This document shows, piece by piece, positions 36,161 through 45,058 of a DNA stretch of 64,000 bases (positions are counted from its first letter, which is position 1; each line of letters opens with the position of its first letter). The notes under the pieces were generated by a model, which was not told the origin of the DNA, ran no database searches, and was given only the letters and a program-made list of their open reading frames with translations. The translations under genes were made by a program, and so were the position numbers. This DNA comes from Sutcliffiella rhizosphaerae (GTDB lineage Bacteria > Bacillota > Bacilli > Bacillales > Bacillaceae_I): positions 124,001 through 188,000 of the forward strand of contig NZ_CAKJTJ010000005.1 in the NCBI RefSeq assembly GCF_917563925.1, written 5' to 3'.

Positions 36161-37459
36161 ATGTTTGAGAGTTATTTTAATTTACAAAAATTCGGTACAA
36201 GTATAAAACAAGAATTTTTTGCAGGAATCACAACTTTCCTTACGATGGTATATATTATTTTTGTTAATCCTGCCATTTTATCAGCTGCAGGAATTCCATT
36301 TGAACAGGTCTTCATGGCTACAATAATTGCTGCAATTATTGGTACATTAACGATGGGATTATTCGCAAAATATCCGATTGCTGTTGCACCAGGGATGGGA
36401 TTGAATGCGTACTTCACAAGCGTAGTAGCTACACAAGGCTTAACCTATCAGGCAGTTCTCGGCACAGTCTTTTTAGCTGGTTTGGTTATCATTGTATTGA
36501 GTTTAACGAATTTGAGAAAAGCACTTATCGAAGCTATTCCAGCTCCATTAAAATATGGAATTACAGCAGGAATTGGACTTTTCATCGCATTTATTGGTCT
36601 GAAAATGGCGCAGATCGTCGTTCCTAATGAGGCAAATATGATTGCGTTAGGTGATTTGACAAATCCTGTTGCTGCTCTAGCTATAGGTGGTCTGTTAATC
36701 ACATTGATCCTCATGGCTAAACGTGTGTCAGGGGCTTTATTTTACGGTATGGTTATTACGGCTGTCGCAGGATATTTTTTAAATATGCTAACATTTAATG
36801 GATTTGTGGATTTACCGCCTGCTCCACAATTCATTCCACTCGGGGAAGCATTAAGTGGAGTAATTTCTAATGGGTTATATACTGTAGTTTTTGCTTTTAT
36901 CCTTGTTACCATTTTTGATTCAACAGGTACCCTAGTAGGAGTTTCTGAACAAGGAGGATTAATGAAAGATGGAAAACTTCCACGCACTAAGGCTGCAACA
37001 CTGTCAGACGCTTTTGCTACAACAGCAGGTGCGACGCTTGGGACAAGTCCTTCCTGTGCTTATATAGAATCTTCAGCAGGTGTTGCTGCAGGTGGGAGAA
37101 CTGGACTGACTTCTGTAGTAGTTGCGGGCTTGTTTTTTCTATCTATGTTTTTCTCTCCAGTAATATCAGCTATTGCAGGTTTACCCGCGATAACTGCTCC
37201 TGTATTAATAATTGTTGGTTGTTTTATGATGGAAGGTTTAGCAAAAATAGCTTGGAGGAAGTTTGATGAAGCATTTCCGGCATTTGCAATTATTTTAACA
37301 ATGCCGTTAACTTCAAGTATTGCAACTGGAATTGCTGTCGGATTTATTATTTATCCAATTATGAAAGTCGTTACCGGAAAAGCAAGGGAGGTTCATCCAC
37401 TTATTTATGTTTTTGCTTTTATCTTTTTAATACAAATGATATTTTTCCCTGCGCATTAA
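36161..37459 (+). CDS. Purine base permease, AzgA/PbuG-type NCS2 transporter
   Basis: A 432-residue membrane protein with about 12 spans. FDSTGTLVGVSEQGGLM and the late loop GTSPSCAYIESSAGVAAGGRTGL are signatures of the AzgA branch (hypoxanthine/guanine/adenine uptake; B. subtilis PbuG and PbuO). TTGGAGGA lies 7 bases before the ATG at 36161; an earlier in-frame ATG at 36089 would add 24 residues unlike the family. I looked for a purine riboswitch in the 330 bases upstream and saw none, so regulation must differ from pbuG of B. subtilis. Confidence 0.9.
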   Translation: MFESYFNLQKFGTSIKQEFFAGITTFLTMVYIIFVNPAILSAAGIPFEQVFMATIIAAIIGTLTMGLFAKYPIAVAPGMGLNAYFTSVVATQGLTYQAVLGTVFLAGLVIIVLSLTNLRKALIEAIPAPLKYGITAGIGLFIAFIGLKMAQIVVPNEANMIALGDLTNPVAALAIGGLLITLILMAKRVSGALFYGMVITAVAGYFLNMLTFNGFVDLPPAPQFIPLGEALSGVISNGLYTVVFAFILVTIFDSTGTLVGVSEQGGLMKDGKLPRTKAATLSDAFATTAGATLGTSPSCAYIESSAGVAAGGRTGLTSVVVAGLFFLSMFFSPVISAIAGLPAITAPVLIIVGCFMMEGLAKIAWRKFDEAFPAFAIILTMPLTSSIATGIAVGFIIYPIMKVVTGKAREVHPLIYVFAFIFLIQMIFFPAH

Positions 37460-37662
37460 TGCTAGAAACTCTTATGTAAGGGGAAAATATCCATTTTTCA
37501 GGTGAACCAGGCTATTCTTCATGAAAATAATAGTAGAAAATCACCATTGTAGACAGTGCCCATTTTCTTAAGAAAACTTGGTGAAGGGTTAAAATTATTT
37601 ACTATAAAGCTTATACTCCAAAAATTAATATAGTCTCTTAAAAGAATATTAATTACTAGCTA

Positions 37663-37692
37663 GCCCAAGAATGTAAAAATTCTTGGGTTTTA
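37663..37692 (+). terminator. Terminator after the purine permease
   Basis: CCCAAGAAT/ATTCTTGGG around GTAAAA, then TTTTAT, about 200 bases past the stop codon. The remainder of the 470-base gap is A/T-rich and shows no gene. Confidence 0.75.
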
Positions 37693-37929
37693 TATTATCA
37701 GCGAATATAGAGAAAATCGGGTTATAAAAGCCTTTAATTGAATATTTACACTGATTTGTTTTCACAACAAAATTTTGGAAGAATAATCTTCAAATAACTC
37801 ACTGTAGACGAAGTAGATGAACATGCCTATAATAGGTAGAGTGCAAATTTGACTTTATTTCTATAAACTCCCTTTTCAGAAGAAGCGGGCTATTTAGTTA
37901 TGTTCTATTAATTGGAGGAACTTTGATGA

Positions 37930-39216
37930 ATGATATATTTAATAAAACCATTAATTGTTAATATAACGATTATTTTTTCGTTATTGTTTAATGCCAATTT
38001 ATTTTTTCCTTTCAGCAAAAGAAAACCGTTGACTTTCAAGCAGCAATTGATTTTTGGTCTTTTTAGTGCGTTTTCAGCATGTTTATGTATGCTTTATCCT
38101 ATCGAAACATTAGAGGATACCAATTTTGACTTTAGAATGATTCCTATACTAATTGTTTCTTTATATGGCGGATGGTTTCCAGGTGCAATTTGTACTACTA
38201 TCGTTGTAGTTTTTCGTTATTTTATAGGCGGGGAATTTGTTTATGTAGGTATAACGGTATCTATTTTAGCATTTACAATCGGCTTGATTTTTCGCTCATT
38301 TTTTTTAAAAAGTACTAAAAAATTATTTGTTGGTCTAATGATATTGTCATTTTATTATTTTCTATATATCTATATTTTGTATAAAACAGTTTCCTTCTTA
38401 AATATGAACTTTTATTTTGTTTACTTCCTTGCTTTTGGTAGTACATTTATTGCGCTGATATATACAGTGGAGAGACTAATAAAAGCAAATCAGCAATTGG
38501 ATGAGACCGTTTATATGGATAAGCTATCCACTGTTGGCCAAATGGCTGCTGCTTTTGCTCATGAGATTAGAAATCCAATTACAACTGTAAGAGGATTTAT
38601 ACAATATATTAATTCTAATACGAAAGATGAGAGCTTAAAACAATATGCTCCGCTCATTCTAGATGAGTTAGATAGAACAAATAAGATAATTACCAACTAT
38701 TTGACTGTAGCCAAGCCAACCAACATCACCTTAGAGTATGTAGATGTAAACAAAGTGCTCAAGGACTCTGTTGACTTGTTAAGGCCATTTGGATCTTATC
38801 GGAATGTCACAATTGATTTAGAACTTGAAGGTGATCACTTTATCTATAGCGATGAACACCATCTTAAACAAGCCATTATGAATATCATAAAAAATGGTAT
38901 TGAAGCAACGGAAGAGGGGCAAGGTGGGCTAGTTCAAATAAAAAAAGTACATGGAGAAGTGAAAGGGACCATTGAGATATATTTTATTGATAATGGCATT
39001 GGGATGTCAGAGAAACAATTAGAAAAAATCGGTCTCCCCTATTACACCACGAAGTCAAAAGGGACAGGTCTTGGTAGTATGATTACTACACGGCTTATTC
39101 ATGAAATGAAGGGCACAATCGACTATACAAGTAAAGTACACATTGGAACGACAGTAACGGTTGTACTACCCACCCTACGAAATATGAAGGAAAAGAGCAG
39201 GAAAGAAGACGAATAA
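37930..39216 (+). CDS. Membrane sensor histidine kinase, KinB-like
   Basis: A 428-residue kinase. The first 185 residues hold about six membrane segments including the 5TMR-LYT pattern (MIPILIVSLYGGWFPGAICT); then HisKA with His211 in FAHEIRNPITTVRGFIQ and an ATPase domain with NIIKNGIEA, DNGIGM and GTGLGS. B. subtilis KinB has the same design and feeds the sporulation phosphorelay. GGAGGA precedes the ATG at 37930; an out-of-frame ATG four bases earlier encodes only 11 codons. No partner regulator is adjacent. Confidence 0.85.
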   Translation: MIYLIKPLIVNITIIFSLLFNANLFFPFSKRKPLTFKQQLIFGLFSAFSACLCMLYPIETLEDTNFDFRMIPILIVSLYGGWFPGAICTTIVVVFRYFIGGEFVYVGITVSILAFTIGLIFRSFFLKSTKKLFVGLMILSFYYFLYIYILYKTVSFLNMNFYFVYFLAFGSTFIALIYTVERLIKANQQLDETVYMDKLSTVGQMAAAFAHEIRNPITTVRGFIQYINSNTKDESLKQYAPLILDELDRTNKIITNYLTVAKPTNITLEYVDVNKVLKDSVDLLRPFGSYRNVTIDLELEGDHFIYSDEHHLKQAIMNIIKNGIEATEEGQGGLVQIKKVHGEVKGTIEIYFIDNGIGMSEKQLEKIGLPYYTTKSKGTGLGSMITTRLIHEMKGTIDYTSKVHIGTTVTVVLPTLRNMKEKSRKEDE

Positions 39217-39233
39217 TCTTACCTGCTCTTTTT
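39191..39233 (+). terminator. Terminator overlapping the end of the kinase gene
   Basis: AAAAGAGCAGG and CCTGCTCTTTT pair (11 bp) around an interior containing the stop codon, followed by a T run. Confidence 0.8.
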
Positions 39234-39353
39234 ACATGTAAATGTGTCCTGTTAAAAATGGAAAAGCATCAAACTCTGGTGCATTGCCCTTCAAAATCTG
39301 ATTCTTCACGCGGAGAAACCGCACACTTGCTAGTGTTTCTCCTTAGATACTTA

Positions 39354-39752
39354 CTAGTTTTTCCACAGTGAGATTTCTCCAGTTTCAGGATTAACCTTAT
39401 ACCAGTCTCCGGATAATTTCTCTTGTTGAGAATTTACTTGGACGAAATCTGAAACATGAAATCCATATTCCCCATCATGCATTCCTTCAAATGAGATATC
39501 ATTGTTATCGTGGTATGAGAGGTTAAGGTGCTCTTTTAAGATAGTTTTTGCTTGTTCCAGTGAAAGATGGTGATCTTCAATGGAGATAATGGCTTCATTC
39601 CTTGCATTTTTTATTAGTTCATCATTTGATAAAAAACCTCGCTTATCATGGGTATTAGTAATGCCTGGTCCTTTTGAATTCTCTTTGACATCGGGACTTG
39701 CACATCCAAAAATGATAAGAACTGTGAAAAGTTGAATTACTATTTTTTTCAT
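39354..39752 (-). CDS. Putative lipoprotein, 132 aa
   Basis: The N-terminus MKKIVIQLFTVLIIFGCASP is a lipoprotein signal with the cysteine at residue 17. The mature part has charged helices and a C-terminal segment ending GDWYKVNPETGEISLWKN, which recalls the closing beta part of PepSY-type domains; that link is weak. It is monocistronic. A hairpin GGAGAAAC/GTTTCTCC lies just downstream at about 39313-39343. Confidence 0.7.
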   Translation of the reverse strand: MKKIVIQLFTVLIIFGCASPDVKENSKGPGITNTHDKRGFLSNDELIKNARNEAIISIEDHHLSLEQAKTILKEHLNLSYHDNNDISFEGMHDGEYGFHVSDFVQVNSQQEKLSGDWYKVNPETGEISLWKN

Positions 39753-39943
39753 TTTTCAACCCCCTAACCCGTAACCGGTATTAACCTTAGTATGAAATAA
39801 GAGGACAAATTCATTCCACTCTATTTTATGAAAATTAATATAATGTGAATTTGTGTAAATTTTCCTTGAAAATATCATTAAAAAAAAGGAGAAAAGACTT
39901 TGTTAGAGAATTGTCATCATAAAAGAAACTAAATGGGGGATCC

Positions 39944-41269
39944 ATGATGGCAAATCTTGAACAGAACAGAGAAATAAAAACTGTCAAACCACGGTCACCG
40001 CTTGCTCTATATTTTTCACTTCCAATTCTATCGTGGGCGCTTTATGATTTTGCAAATACTATCTTTTCATCAAACATTATTACTATTTTCTTTCCATTTT
40101 ATCTTCAGGAAGTAATTGGAACTAATGAGCGGATGGATCAAATTGCTAGCACATTCTTATCCTACGCGAATGCTACTGCAAGTTTTTTTCTCGTTCTTTT
40201 TTCTCCATTATTTGGAGTATTAATTGATAGGACAGGAAAGAGGAAAGGATATATTATTCCATTTACGCTAATAGCTGTTTTTTCTACCATTTTCATGGGA
40301 GTATTTGCTACCTTAGATACCACTCAAACATTATTTGGATTACCAATCAGCTTTGTTCTAGTCTTACTTTTATTTGTAGTAGCAAAGTTTTTCTTTCATT
40401 CTTCGCTTATCTTTTATGATACGATGCTTCCTGATCTTGGTACAAAAAAAGAACTACCACTTATTTCAGGTTTTGGAATTGCCGTAGGTTATATGGGAAC
40501 TCTACTTGGTCTTACCGTCTATCTGTATGTGGGAGATAGTGGTTTTCATAAAGCCTTTATTCCAACCGGAATATTATTCTTATTATTTTCCATTCCGCTA
40601 TTTGTGTTCTTCAAAGACAAGCCAAAGGAAATTATAGAGAAAAAATCATTTATTAGTGGTTATAAGGAAATATATCTCACCTTTAAAGAAATGAAATTAT
40701 ATCGTCCAGTTTTTCTTTTTATGGTGGCATACTTTTTCATAAACGATGCACTTGCAACAGCTATTGCGATGATGGCCATATATGCAAGAGCGATTGGTGG
40801 ATTTTCTGCTTCAGAATTTATCTTGCTGTATCTTGTTTCTACCGTTTCTAGCATTATCGGTTCATTCATTTATGGATATATCACTAGAAGAATTGGATCC
40901 AAGCTTGCCGTTGCTTCAGTTACTGTGCTGCTTATTGTCGCATTATGTTTCGGAGTGTTCTCTATCGCACCGTGGATGCTATGGGTTGCCGGAAGCTTAT
41001 TCGGCGTAGCACTTGGGGCAACGTGGGTTACTTCACGTACTCTTATAATAGAACTAACACCAGAGGGGAAAAGAGGGCAATTTTTTGGATTGTTTGCCTT
41101 CTCAGGAAAAGTTTCATCTATTGTAGGTCCACTCTTATATGGAACGATCACCTTGCTAATGGCGGACTATGGAAATCTTGCGAGTAGGTCTGCACTAGGA
41201 TCCTTAATTATTCTATCGCTTATAGGACTCTTAGTCATCCTGAAGGTACCTTATAAGAGGGAAGCGTAA
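39944..41269 (+). CDS. MFS transporter, UMF1/Atg22-like (YxiO type)
   Basis: A 441-residue protein with about 12 spans. The N-terminal PILSWALYDFANTIFSSNI is the hallmark of the UMF1 family, related to fungal vacuolar amino-acid effluxer Atg22; B. subtilis YxiO belongs here. The loop RTGKRKGYIIP after span 2 is the MFS motif. Substrate is unknown in bacteria. Two consecutive ATG codons (39944 and 39947) follow GGGGGATCC; either may serve. A good terminator follows. Confidence 0.85.
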   Translation: MMANLEQNREIKTVKPRSPLALYFSLPILSWALYDFANTIFSSNIITIFFPFYLQEVIGTNERMDQIASTFLSYANATASFFLVLFSPLFGVLIDRTGKRKGYIIPFTLIAVFSTIFMGVFATLDTTQTLFGLPISFVLVLLLFVVAKFFFHSSLIFYDTMLPDLGTKKELPLISGFGIAVGYMGTLLGLTVYLYVGDSGFHKAFIPTGILFLLFSIPLFVFFKDKPKEIIEKKSFISGYKEIYLTFKEMKLYRPVFLFMVAYFFINDALATAIAMMAIYARAIGGFSASEFILLYLVSTVSSIIGSFIYGYITRRIGSKLAVASVTVLLIVALCFGVFSIAPWMLWVAGSLFGVALGATWVTSRTLIIELTPEGKRGQFFGLFAFSGKVSSIVGPLLYGTITLLMADYGNLASRSALGSLIILSLIGLLVILKVPYKREA

Positions 41270-41292
41270 CTCTTTCATAGGATTATGGAATG

Positions 41293-41327
41293 AGGCTGTC
41301 AATGAACAATGACAGCTTCTTTTTTTG
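41293..41327 (+). terminator. Terminator after the UMF1-type transporter
   Basis: AGGCTGTCA/TGACAGCTT stem, 8-base loop and seven T. Confidence 0.9.
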
Positions 41328-41411
41328 TGGATACAAAACTGTAAATTTGTCAAAAGCACAAATCAAACACATATTACTTTCATTACTTATTAATAATTAA
41401 TATAATCTGTA

Positions 41412-41440
41412 TTGACAAGTTAAAATAATATAAATATAAT
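41412..41440 (+). promoter_or_regulatory. Perfect-consensus sigma-A promoter
   Basis: TTGACA (41412-41417), a 17-base spacer and TATAAT (41435-41440): an exact consensus promoter 74 bases before the thioredoxin-like gene. Confidence 0.9.
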
Positions 41441-41455
41441 AAAAAATATATTATT

Positions 41456-41470
41456 TGATAATAATTATTA
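41456..41470. promoter_or_regulatory. Fur-family operator candidate
   Basis: TGATAATAATTATTA matches the Fur box TGATAATnATTATCA at 14 of 15 positions (13 of 15 against the PerR box). It lies about 10 bases past the expected transcription start, where a repressor would block a very strong promoter. Confidence 0.65.
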
Positions 41471-41513
41471 AAAAGTATTTTGTATAAATGAAGTAAAAGG
41501 GAGAGATAGAGAG

Positions 41514-41960
41514 ATGAAACTTAGAGAGCAGATGCCGGAATTGACCGGTGCTACAGAATGGATCAATGAAGAGGTGGCAAAAGAAGAGCTTTTAGGAAAA
41601 GCAACTCTTGTCCACTTTTGGTCTGTGAGCTGCCATTTATGTAAAGAAGCAATGCCAGAAGTAAATGAATTACGTGACGAATATGATGACGAACTTAATG
41701 TTATCGCAGTTCATATGCCGCGTTCAGAAGATGACCTTGATATCGGTGTTATCCGTTCTATGGCAATGGGACATGACATAACTCAACCCATATTTGTGGA
41801 TGGGAATCACAAACTTACAGAAGCGTTCGAAAACAAATATGTACCAGCTTACTATGTTTTTGATGAGGAAGGAAAGCTGCGCCATTTCCAAGCTGGTGGG
41901 AGCGGAATGAAAATGCTGAAAAAACGTATAAATCGAGTTTTAGGCATAGAAGAAAAATAA
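41514..41960 (+). CDS. TlpA/ResA-type thioredoxin-fold protein, cytoplasmic
   Basis: A 148-residue thioredoxin-fold protein with active site SCHLC (CxxC) in VHFWSVSCHLCKEAMPEV and the cis-proline loop KYVPAYYVFD. It lacks the signal anchor of ResA/StoA, so it should work in the cytoplasm as a thiol-disulfide or peroxide-linked reductase. The perfect promoter with an overlapping Fur-type box suggests strong expression under iron limitation or oxidative stress; this is inference. AGGGAGAGATAGAG lies ahead of the ATG. Confidence 0.85.
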   Translation: MKLREQMPELTGATEWINEEVAKEELLGKATLVHFWSVSCHLCKEAMPEVNELRDEYDDELNVIAVHMPRSEDDLDIGVIRSMAMGHDITQPIFVDGNHKLTEAFENKYVPAYYVFDEEGKLRHFQAGGSGMKMLKKRINRVLGIEEK

Positions 41961-42055
41961 GGGATAGGCATTGGTACTATTTCACAAAAATTATTCATGA
42001 ATCGATAACCCCTTACATACCATATATAAAATTACTGTTTATGTGGGGGATTATT

Positions 42056-42316
42056 ATGGTTTCAAAACAAATTACTGTTGTAATAAATAGAGAAATATAT
42101 ACGGAATTGATACAGGCTTTCGTACAGAAAGCAAATAATTTCGTGTCAGAAGTCAAGATTGTTAGACATAATAAAATTATTGATGGCAAAAGTTTATTAG
42201 GGCTTCTGTCGTTAGGGATAGAAACAGGAAATGTAGTCACAATTAAAGCGGAAGGCTCTGATGAAAAAGAGGCTGTCGAGTTTTTGGCAAAAGTGTTAAA
42301 AGGTGAAGAGGAATAA
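42056..42316 (+). CDS. HPr-like protein with Tyr15 and Ser46 (Crh-like)
   Basis: An 86-residue HPr-fold protein. Residues 12-18 read REIYTEL where HPr has GIHARP, so the PEP-phosphorylated His15 is Tyr and Arg17 is Glu. The regulatory site is kept exactly: Ser46 in GKSLLGLLSLG, the position phosphorylated by HPr kinase. In Bacillus Crh, residue 15 is Gln and Ser46-P makes a CcpA co-repressor. I therefore infer a regulatory, not phosphotransfer, role. GTGGGGGA lies 5 bases before the ATG; an in-frame ATG at 42041 precedes that site. It is monocistronic with a terminator. Confidence 0.85.
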   Translation: MVSKQITVVINREIYTELIQAFVQKANNFVSEVKIVRHNKIIDGKSLLGLLSLGIETGNVVTIKAEGSDEKEAVEFLAKVLKGEEE

Positions 42317-42320
42317 TAAT

Positions 42321-42353
42321 AAACAGGTGAAGCTGCTAGATTCGCCTGTTTTT
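42321..42353 (+). terminator. Terminator after the HPr-like gene
   Basis: AACAGGTGAA/TTCGCCTGTT stem (one mismatch) with a run of T interrupted by one C. Confidence 0.8.
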
Positions 42354-42441
42354 CTATTTTCGGGAAGCTAATAGGTAACTTTTACATGTAACATACGGAC
42401 AAGTTCATGTTATACTCATCGAATATATGATTGTCTGATGT

Positions 42442-42478
42442 TTACGAGGTAAATGCTTTTGGGTAAAGACCTTCGTAA
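42442..42478 (+). other. Leader hairpin before the acyltransferase gene
   Basis: TTACGAGGT and ACCTTCGTAA pair with one bulge, ending 23 bases before the ATG. No T tract. Its role is unknown; translation control is possible. Confidence 0.35.
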
Positions 42479-42501
42479 TATAGAAATGGAGGGAGAACAT
42501 C

Positions 42502-43497
42502 ATGAGAACTCGCGATTCCTTCTTTGATAATGCGAAGTTTATTTTAATATTTCTAGTTGTTTTTGGACATGTGATTTCTCCTTATCGTGCAAACGACGAG
42601 TGGCTTGTGTCCATTTATCATTTTATCTTTGTTTTTCATATGCCAGCTTTTATTTTATTGGCTGGGCATTTTAGTACTAACTACTATAAAAAAGGTTATT
42701 ATGTAAAAATCATTACAAGGTTACTAGTGCCTTATTTGATTTTACAAACGCTTTATACTTTTTTTTACAGTAATCTATATGCGGATCCATCTATGAGCTT
42801 AGAATATTTTACACCAAGATGGGCAATGTGGTTCTTACTAAGTATGATTGCATGGAAACTGTTACTGCCTTTGTTTGCAAGATTTCGTGCTGCAATCAGT
42901 ATTCCAACTGCAATTTTGCTAGGTGTAGGGATAGGTTTTATTGATATCCCTGAAAGATTCCTTAGTCTTGATCGAACCTTTTATTTTTTTCCATTCTTTT
43001 TGATTGGTTATTATTTGACTAAATCAAAGACAAATTTATTTCAACAGTTGAAAAGTGGTGCCTACCGAGGTGTTGCTACAGGATTCTTAATCCTATTATT
43101 TGTTGGTATCTATATTTGGCTTGGAGGAATTGATGGTGCAAGTATCCTTTATGGAACATATACGTTTTCTTCTATATTTGACATGTTTCTGCGGCTTGGG
43201 ATATATGTAGGAAGTTTTCTAGTAACAGTAGCATTTTTTGCATTAGTTCCTAAAAAGAAAAATATATTTACGGGTATCGGCAGAAGGTCATTCTATGTTT
43301 ACATTCTTCACGGCTTTATCATTAAATGGATATTTGAAACAAGTTTCGGTCAAGCAATCAACTCAACTTCAGGTTACATTTTGCTACTTCTTCTTAGTGT
43401 CATAGTCACAATTGCAACAGGAAACAAATACGTAGTCAAAGCCATTCAAACACCATTTGGGTATTTAAAAGAAAGCCTGTCCTTAAAAAATGGATAA
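42502..43497 (+). CDS. Membrane acyltransferase, Acyl_transf_3 family
   Basis: A 331-residue protein with about ten spans. It begins RDSFFDNAKFILIFLVVFGH, the typical N-terminus with the catalytic-type histidine of acyltransferase family 3, and later has FVFHMPAFILLAGHF and GRRSFYVYILHGFI. Members move acyl groups onto surface sugars, peptidoglycan or antibiotics; without an SGNH domain this one resembles the YkrP/fucose-4-O-acetylase-like subset. Acceptor is unknown. GGAGGGAG lies 7 bases before the ATG. It is a single-gene unit. Confidence 0.87.
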   Translation: MRTRDSFFDNAKFILIFLVVFGHVISPYRANDEWLVSIYHFIFVFHMPAFILLAGHFSTNYYKKGYYVKIITRLLVPYLILQTLYTFFYSNLYADPSMSLEYFTPRWAMWFLLSMIAWKLLLPLFARFRAAISIPTAILLGVGIGFIDIPERFLSLDRTFYFFPFFLIGYYLTKSKTNLFQQLKSGAYRGVATGFLILLFVGIYIWLGGIDGASILYGTYTFSSIFDMFLRLGIYVGSFLVTVAFFALVPKKKNIFTGIGRRSFYVYILHGFIIKWIFETSFGQAINSTSGYILLLLLSVIVTIATGNKYVVKAIQTPFGYLKESLSLKNG

Positions 43498-43499
43498 AA

Positions 43500-43545
43500 A
43501 AAGGGCTGTTAGAAAGTCATTGACTTACTAACAGCCCTTTTTAAA
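43500..43545. terminator. Bidirectional terminator
   Basis: AAAGGGCTGTTAG/CTAACAGCCCTTT perfect 13-bp stem with A and T flanks on either side; separates the acyltransferase from the convergent PadR operon. Confidence 0.9.
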
Positions 43546-43568
43546 ACGATAAGAATGTATTTTTCTAT

Positions 43569-43587
43569 GCGGTGGTCCGAAAGACTC
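43569..43587. repeat. Direct repeat, left copy
   Basis: GCGGTGGTCCGAAAGACTC. A near copy occurs at 45576-45595, and the two flank the PadR operon. Confidence 0.45.
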
Positions 43588-43608
43588 CAAACCTAATTTT
43601 CCTTCCCC

Positions 43609-44358
43609 TTATTGTCCCTTTCTACTTACCAAAAACATATATCCTCCAATAAGTGCAAACATCACTAAGCTGCTTATTATCAGTTGATTGGCATCCGTCA
43701 AGTTGGAAAAGCTCAACATATATTCAGGGACAATATAGCAGATAGGCAGAACAATGGAAATCAGTGTCTTACTCCAAATGGAAATTCCAATCAAAAACGA
43801 AACGGCCAAACTTGCTACAATGAGATTCCCATAATAGCCGAGCAATATTATTGGTGAATCAATTAAATTCGGAAGAAACGCAAGCGCAAGAAATAAGGTG
43901 ACAGAAAGTAAGCTCACCATACCTAACAAAAAGAACTCCTTTGATTTGGAGAAAGTATCACTAGCTACGTACTTGAAGGTCCCCATAAAGGCAAGTAATA
44001 GAATGACACATACTAGCGGATAACCAATGAGCTCGACTAGAGAGTATTGAAAGCCGCCGAACACGATATCCTTTAGAACAATACCGGAAAAGGCACCAAG
44101 GATGATGATTGGAACGTATTTAGCCCAACCCCGAACATCAAAGGACATTTCCTTTGAAATCTGTTCCATGTATTTCTTAGGAGAATTTCCAATAATATGC
44201 TCGACACTTTTGTTTTCCTTTTCTGCCTCATATAAATGGACTTCCAGTTCGTCGGTTATTTCATTGATCTCTTTTGTTTTTTTACCACTTGAGAAAAGGT
44301 AGACCCGTAAATTTTCTATAAAAGTATGACTCTTTTTCGATAAAGGTAGATTGGTCAT
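43609..44358 (-). CDS. HAAS-type multi-spanning membrane protein
   Basis: A 249-residue protein. The first 70 residues form a soluble helical domain (SKKSHTFIENLRVYL, EINEITDELEVHLYEAE) of the HAAS/DUF1700 kind that accompanies PadR regulators; about six membrane segments follow. It is the third gene of the operon, 19 bases after the second, with GAAAGGAG before its ATG. Such proteins are thought to act with a PadR repressor in envelope sensing, but the mechanism is unknown. Confidence 0.75.
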   Translation of the reverse strand: MTNLPLSKKSHTFIENLRVYLFSSGKKTKEINEITDELEVHLYEAEKENKSVEHIIGNSPKKYMEQISKEMSFDVRGWAKYVPIIILGAFSGIVLKDIVFGGFQYSLVELIGYPLVCVILLLAFMGTFKYVASDTFSKSKEFFLLGMVSLLSVTLFLALAFLPNLIDSPIILLGYYGNLIVASLAVSFLIGISIWSKTLISIVLPICYIVPEYMLSFSNLTDANQLIISSLVMFALIGGYMFLVSRKGQ

Positions 44359-44377
44359 TTGTGCTAGCTCCTTTCGG

Positions 44378-45058
44378 TTAATTGGTGTTGAATTGGCGCT
44401 TTAATAGTTTTCCTAAAAGGATTAACAAAAGACCAATGAGAATATTAATCCACCATACGATTTGCACTGCTGGTCCGAAATCAGGAATCAACCAAGCGAT
44501 TAGCAAGATAATTGCGAAAGATCCTCCTCCATATAACCCAGCTTTCCAATACGCATTTTTATGGCTCTTCTTTTCTTGAAATAATGTAGATCGAATCAAG
44601 GAGAAGATTACTTTTACGCCAATAGCAGATGTCAAAAGAACGGGAAGGAATATCGTTAGCAAACTGCTTAGTGAGATAGACTCTTTCACATCAATAAATT
44701 TAGAAAGTACTAGATAAATTATTCCAATATTGATAGCGCCAAAGCCGAAAAAATTGAATAGAATCGTCGCGAAAAATGGAATAGTTTTCCGTTTCTTTTC
44801 TCTAGGTAACCCTTCAATAATTTCTTCTGCATAAGCTTTTGGGTCATCCCCGAACATATCTTTAGCTGTTCTGCCTTCATGTTGCACTTCAAGCATATGG
44901 TCAAGTAGTTCCATTAATAGCTCCTCGCCTTCATGTTCTGCAACACGAAAGTCTGTGCGAATGTATGTCAGAAAGTCCTCATATAATTCCAGATTTTCAT
45001 CATTCAAAAGCTTTCGTTTTTGATTATTCTCATCGATTAATCTTTTTGTATTTTTCAT
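44378..45058 (-). CDS. DUF1129/HAAS membrane protein, second gene of PadR operon
   Basis: A 226-residue protein. The N-terminal 95 residues are a charged helical domain with NLELYEDFLTYIRTD and EELLMELLDHMLEVQHEGRT, as in DUF1129/DUF1048-type partners of PadR; then four membrane spans. Its ATG overlaps the padR stop codon (ATGA), which implies coupled translation. It shares domain style, but not close sequence, with the third gene. Confidence 0.78.
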   Translation of the reverse strand: MKNTKRLIDENNQKRKLLNDENLELYEDFLTYIRTDFRVAEHEGEELLMELLDHMLEVQHEGRTAKDMFGDDPKAYAEEIIEGLPREKKRKTIPFFATILFNFFGFGAINIGIIYLVLSKFIDVKESISLSSLLTIFLPVLLTSAIGVKVIFSLIRSTLFQEKKSHKNAYWKAGLYGGGSFAIILLIAWLIPDFGPAVQIVWWINILIGLLLILLGKLLKRQFNTN

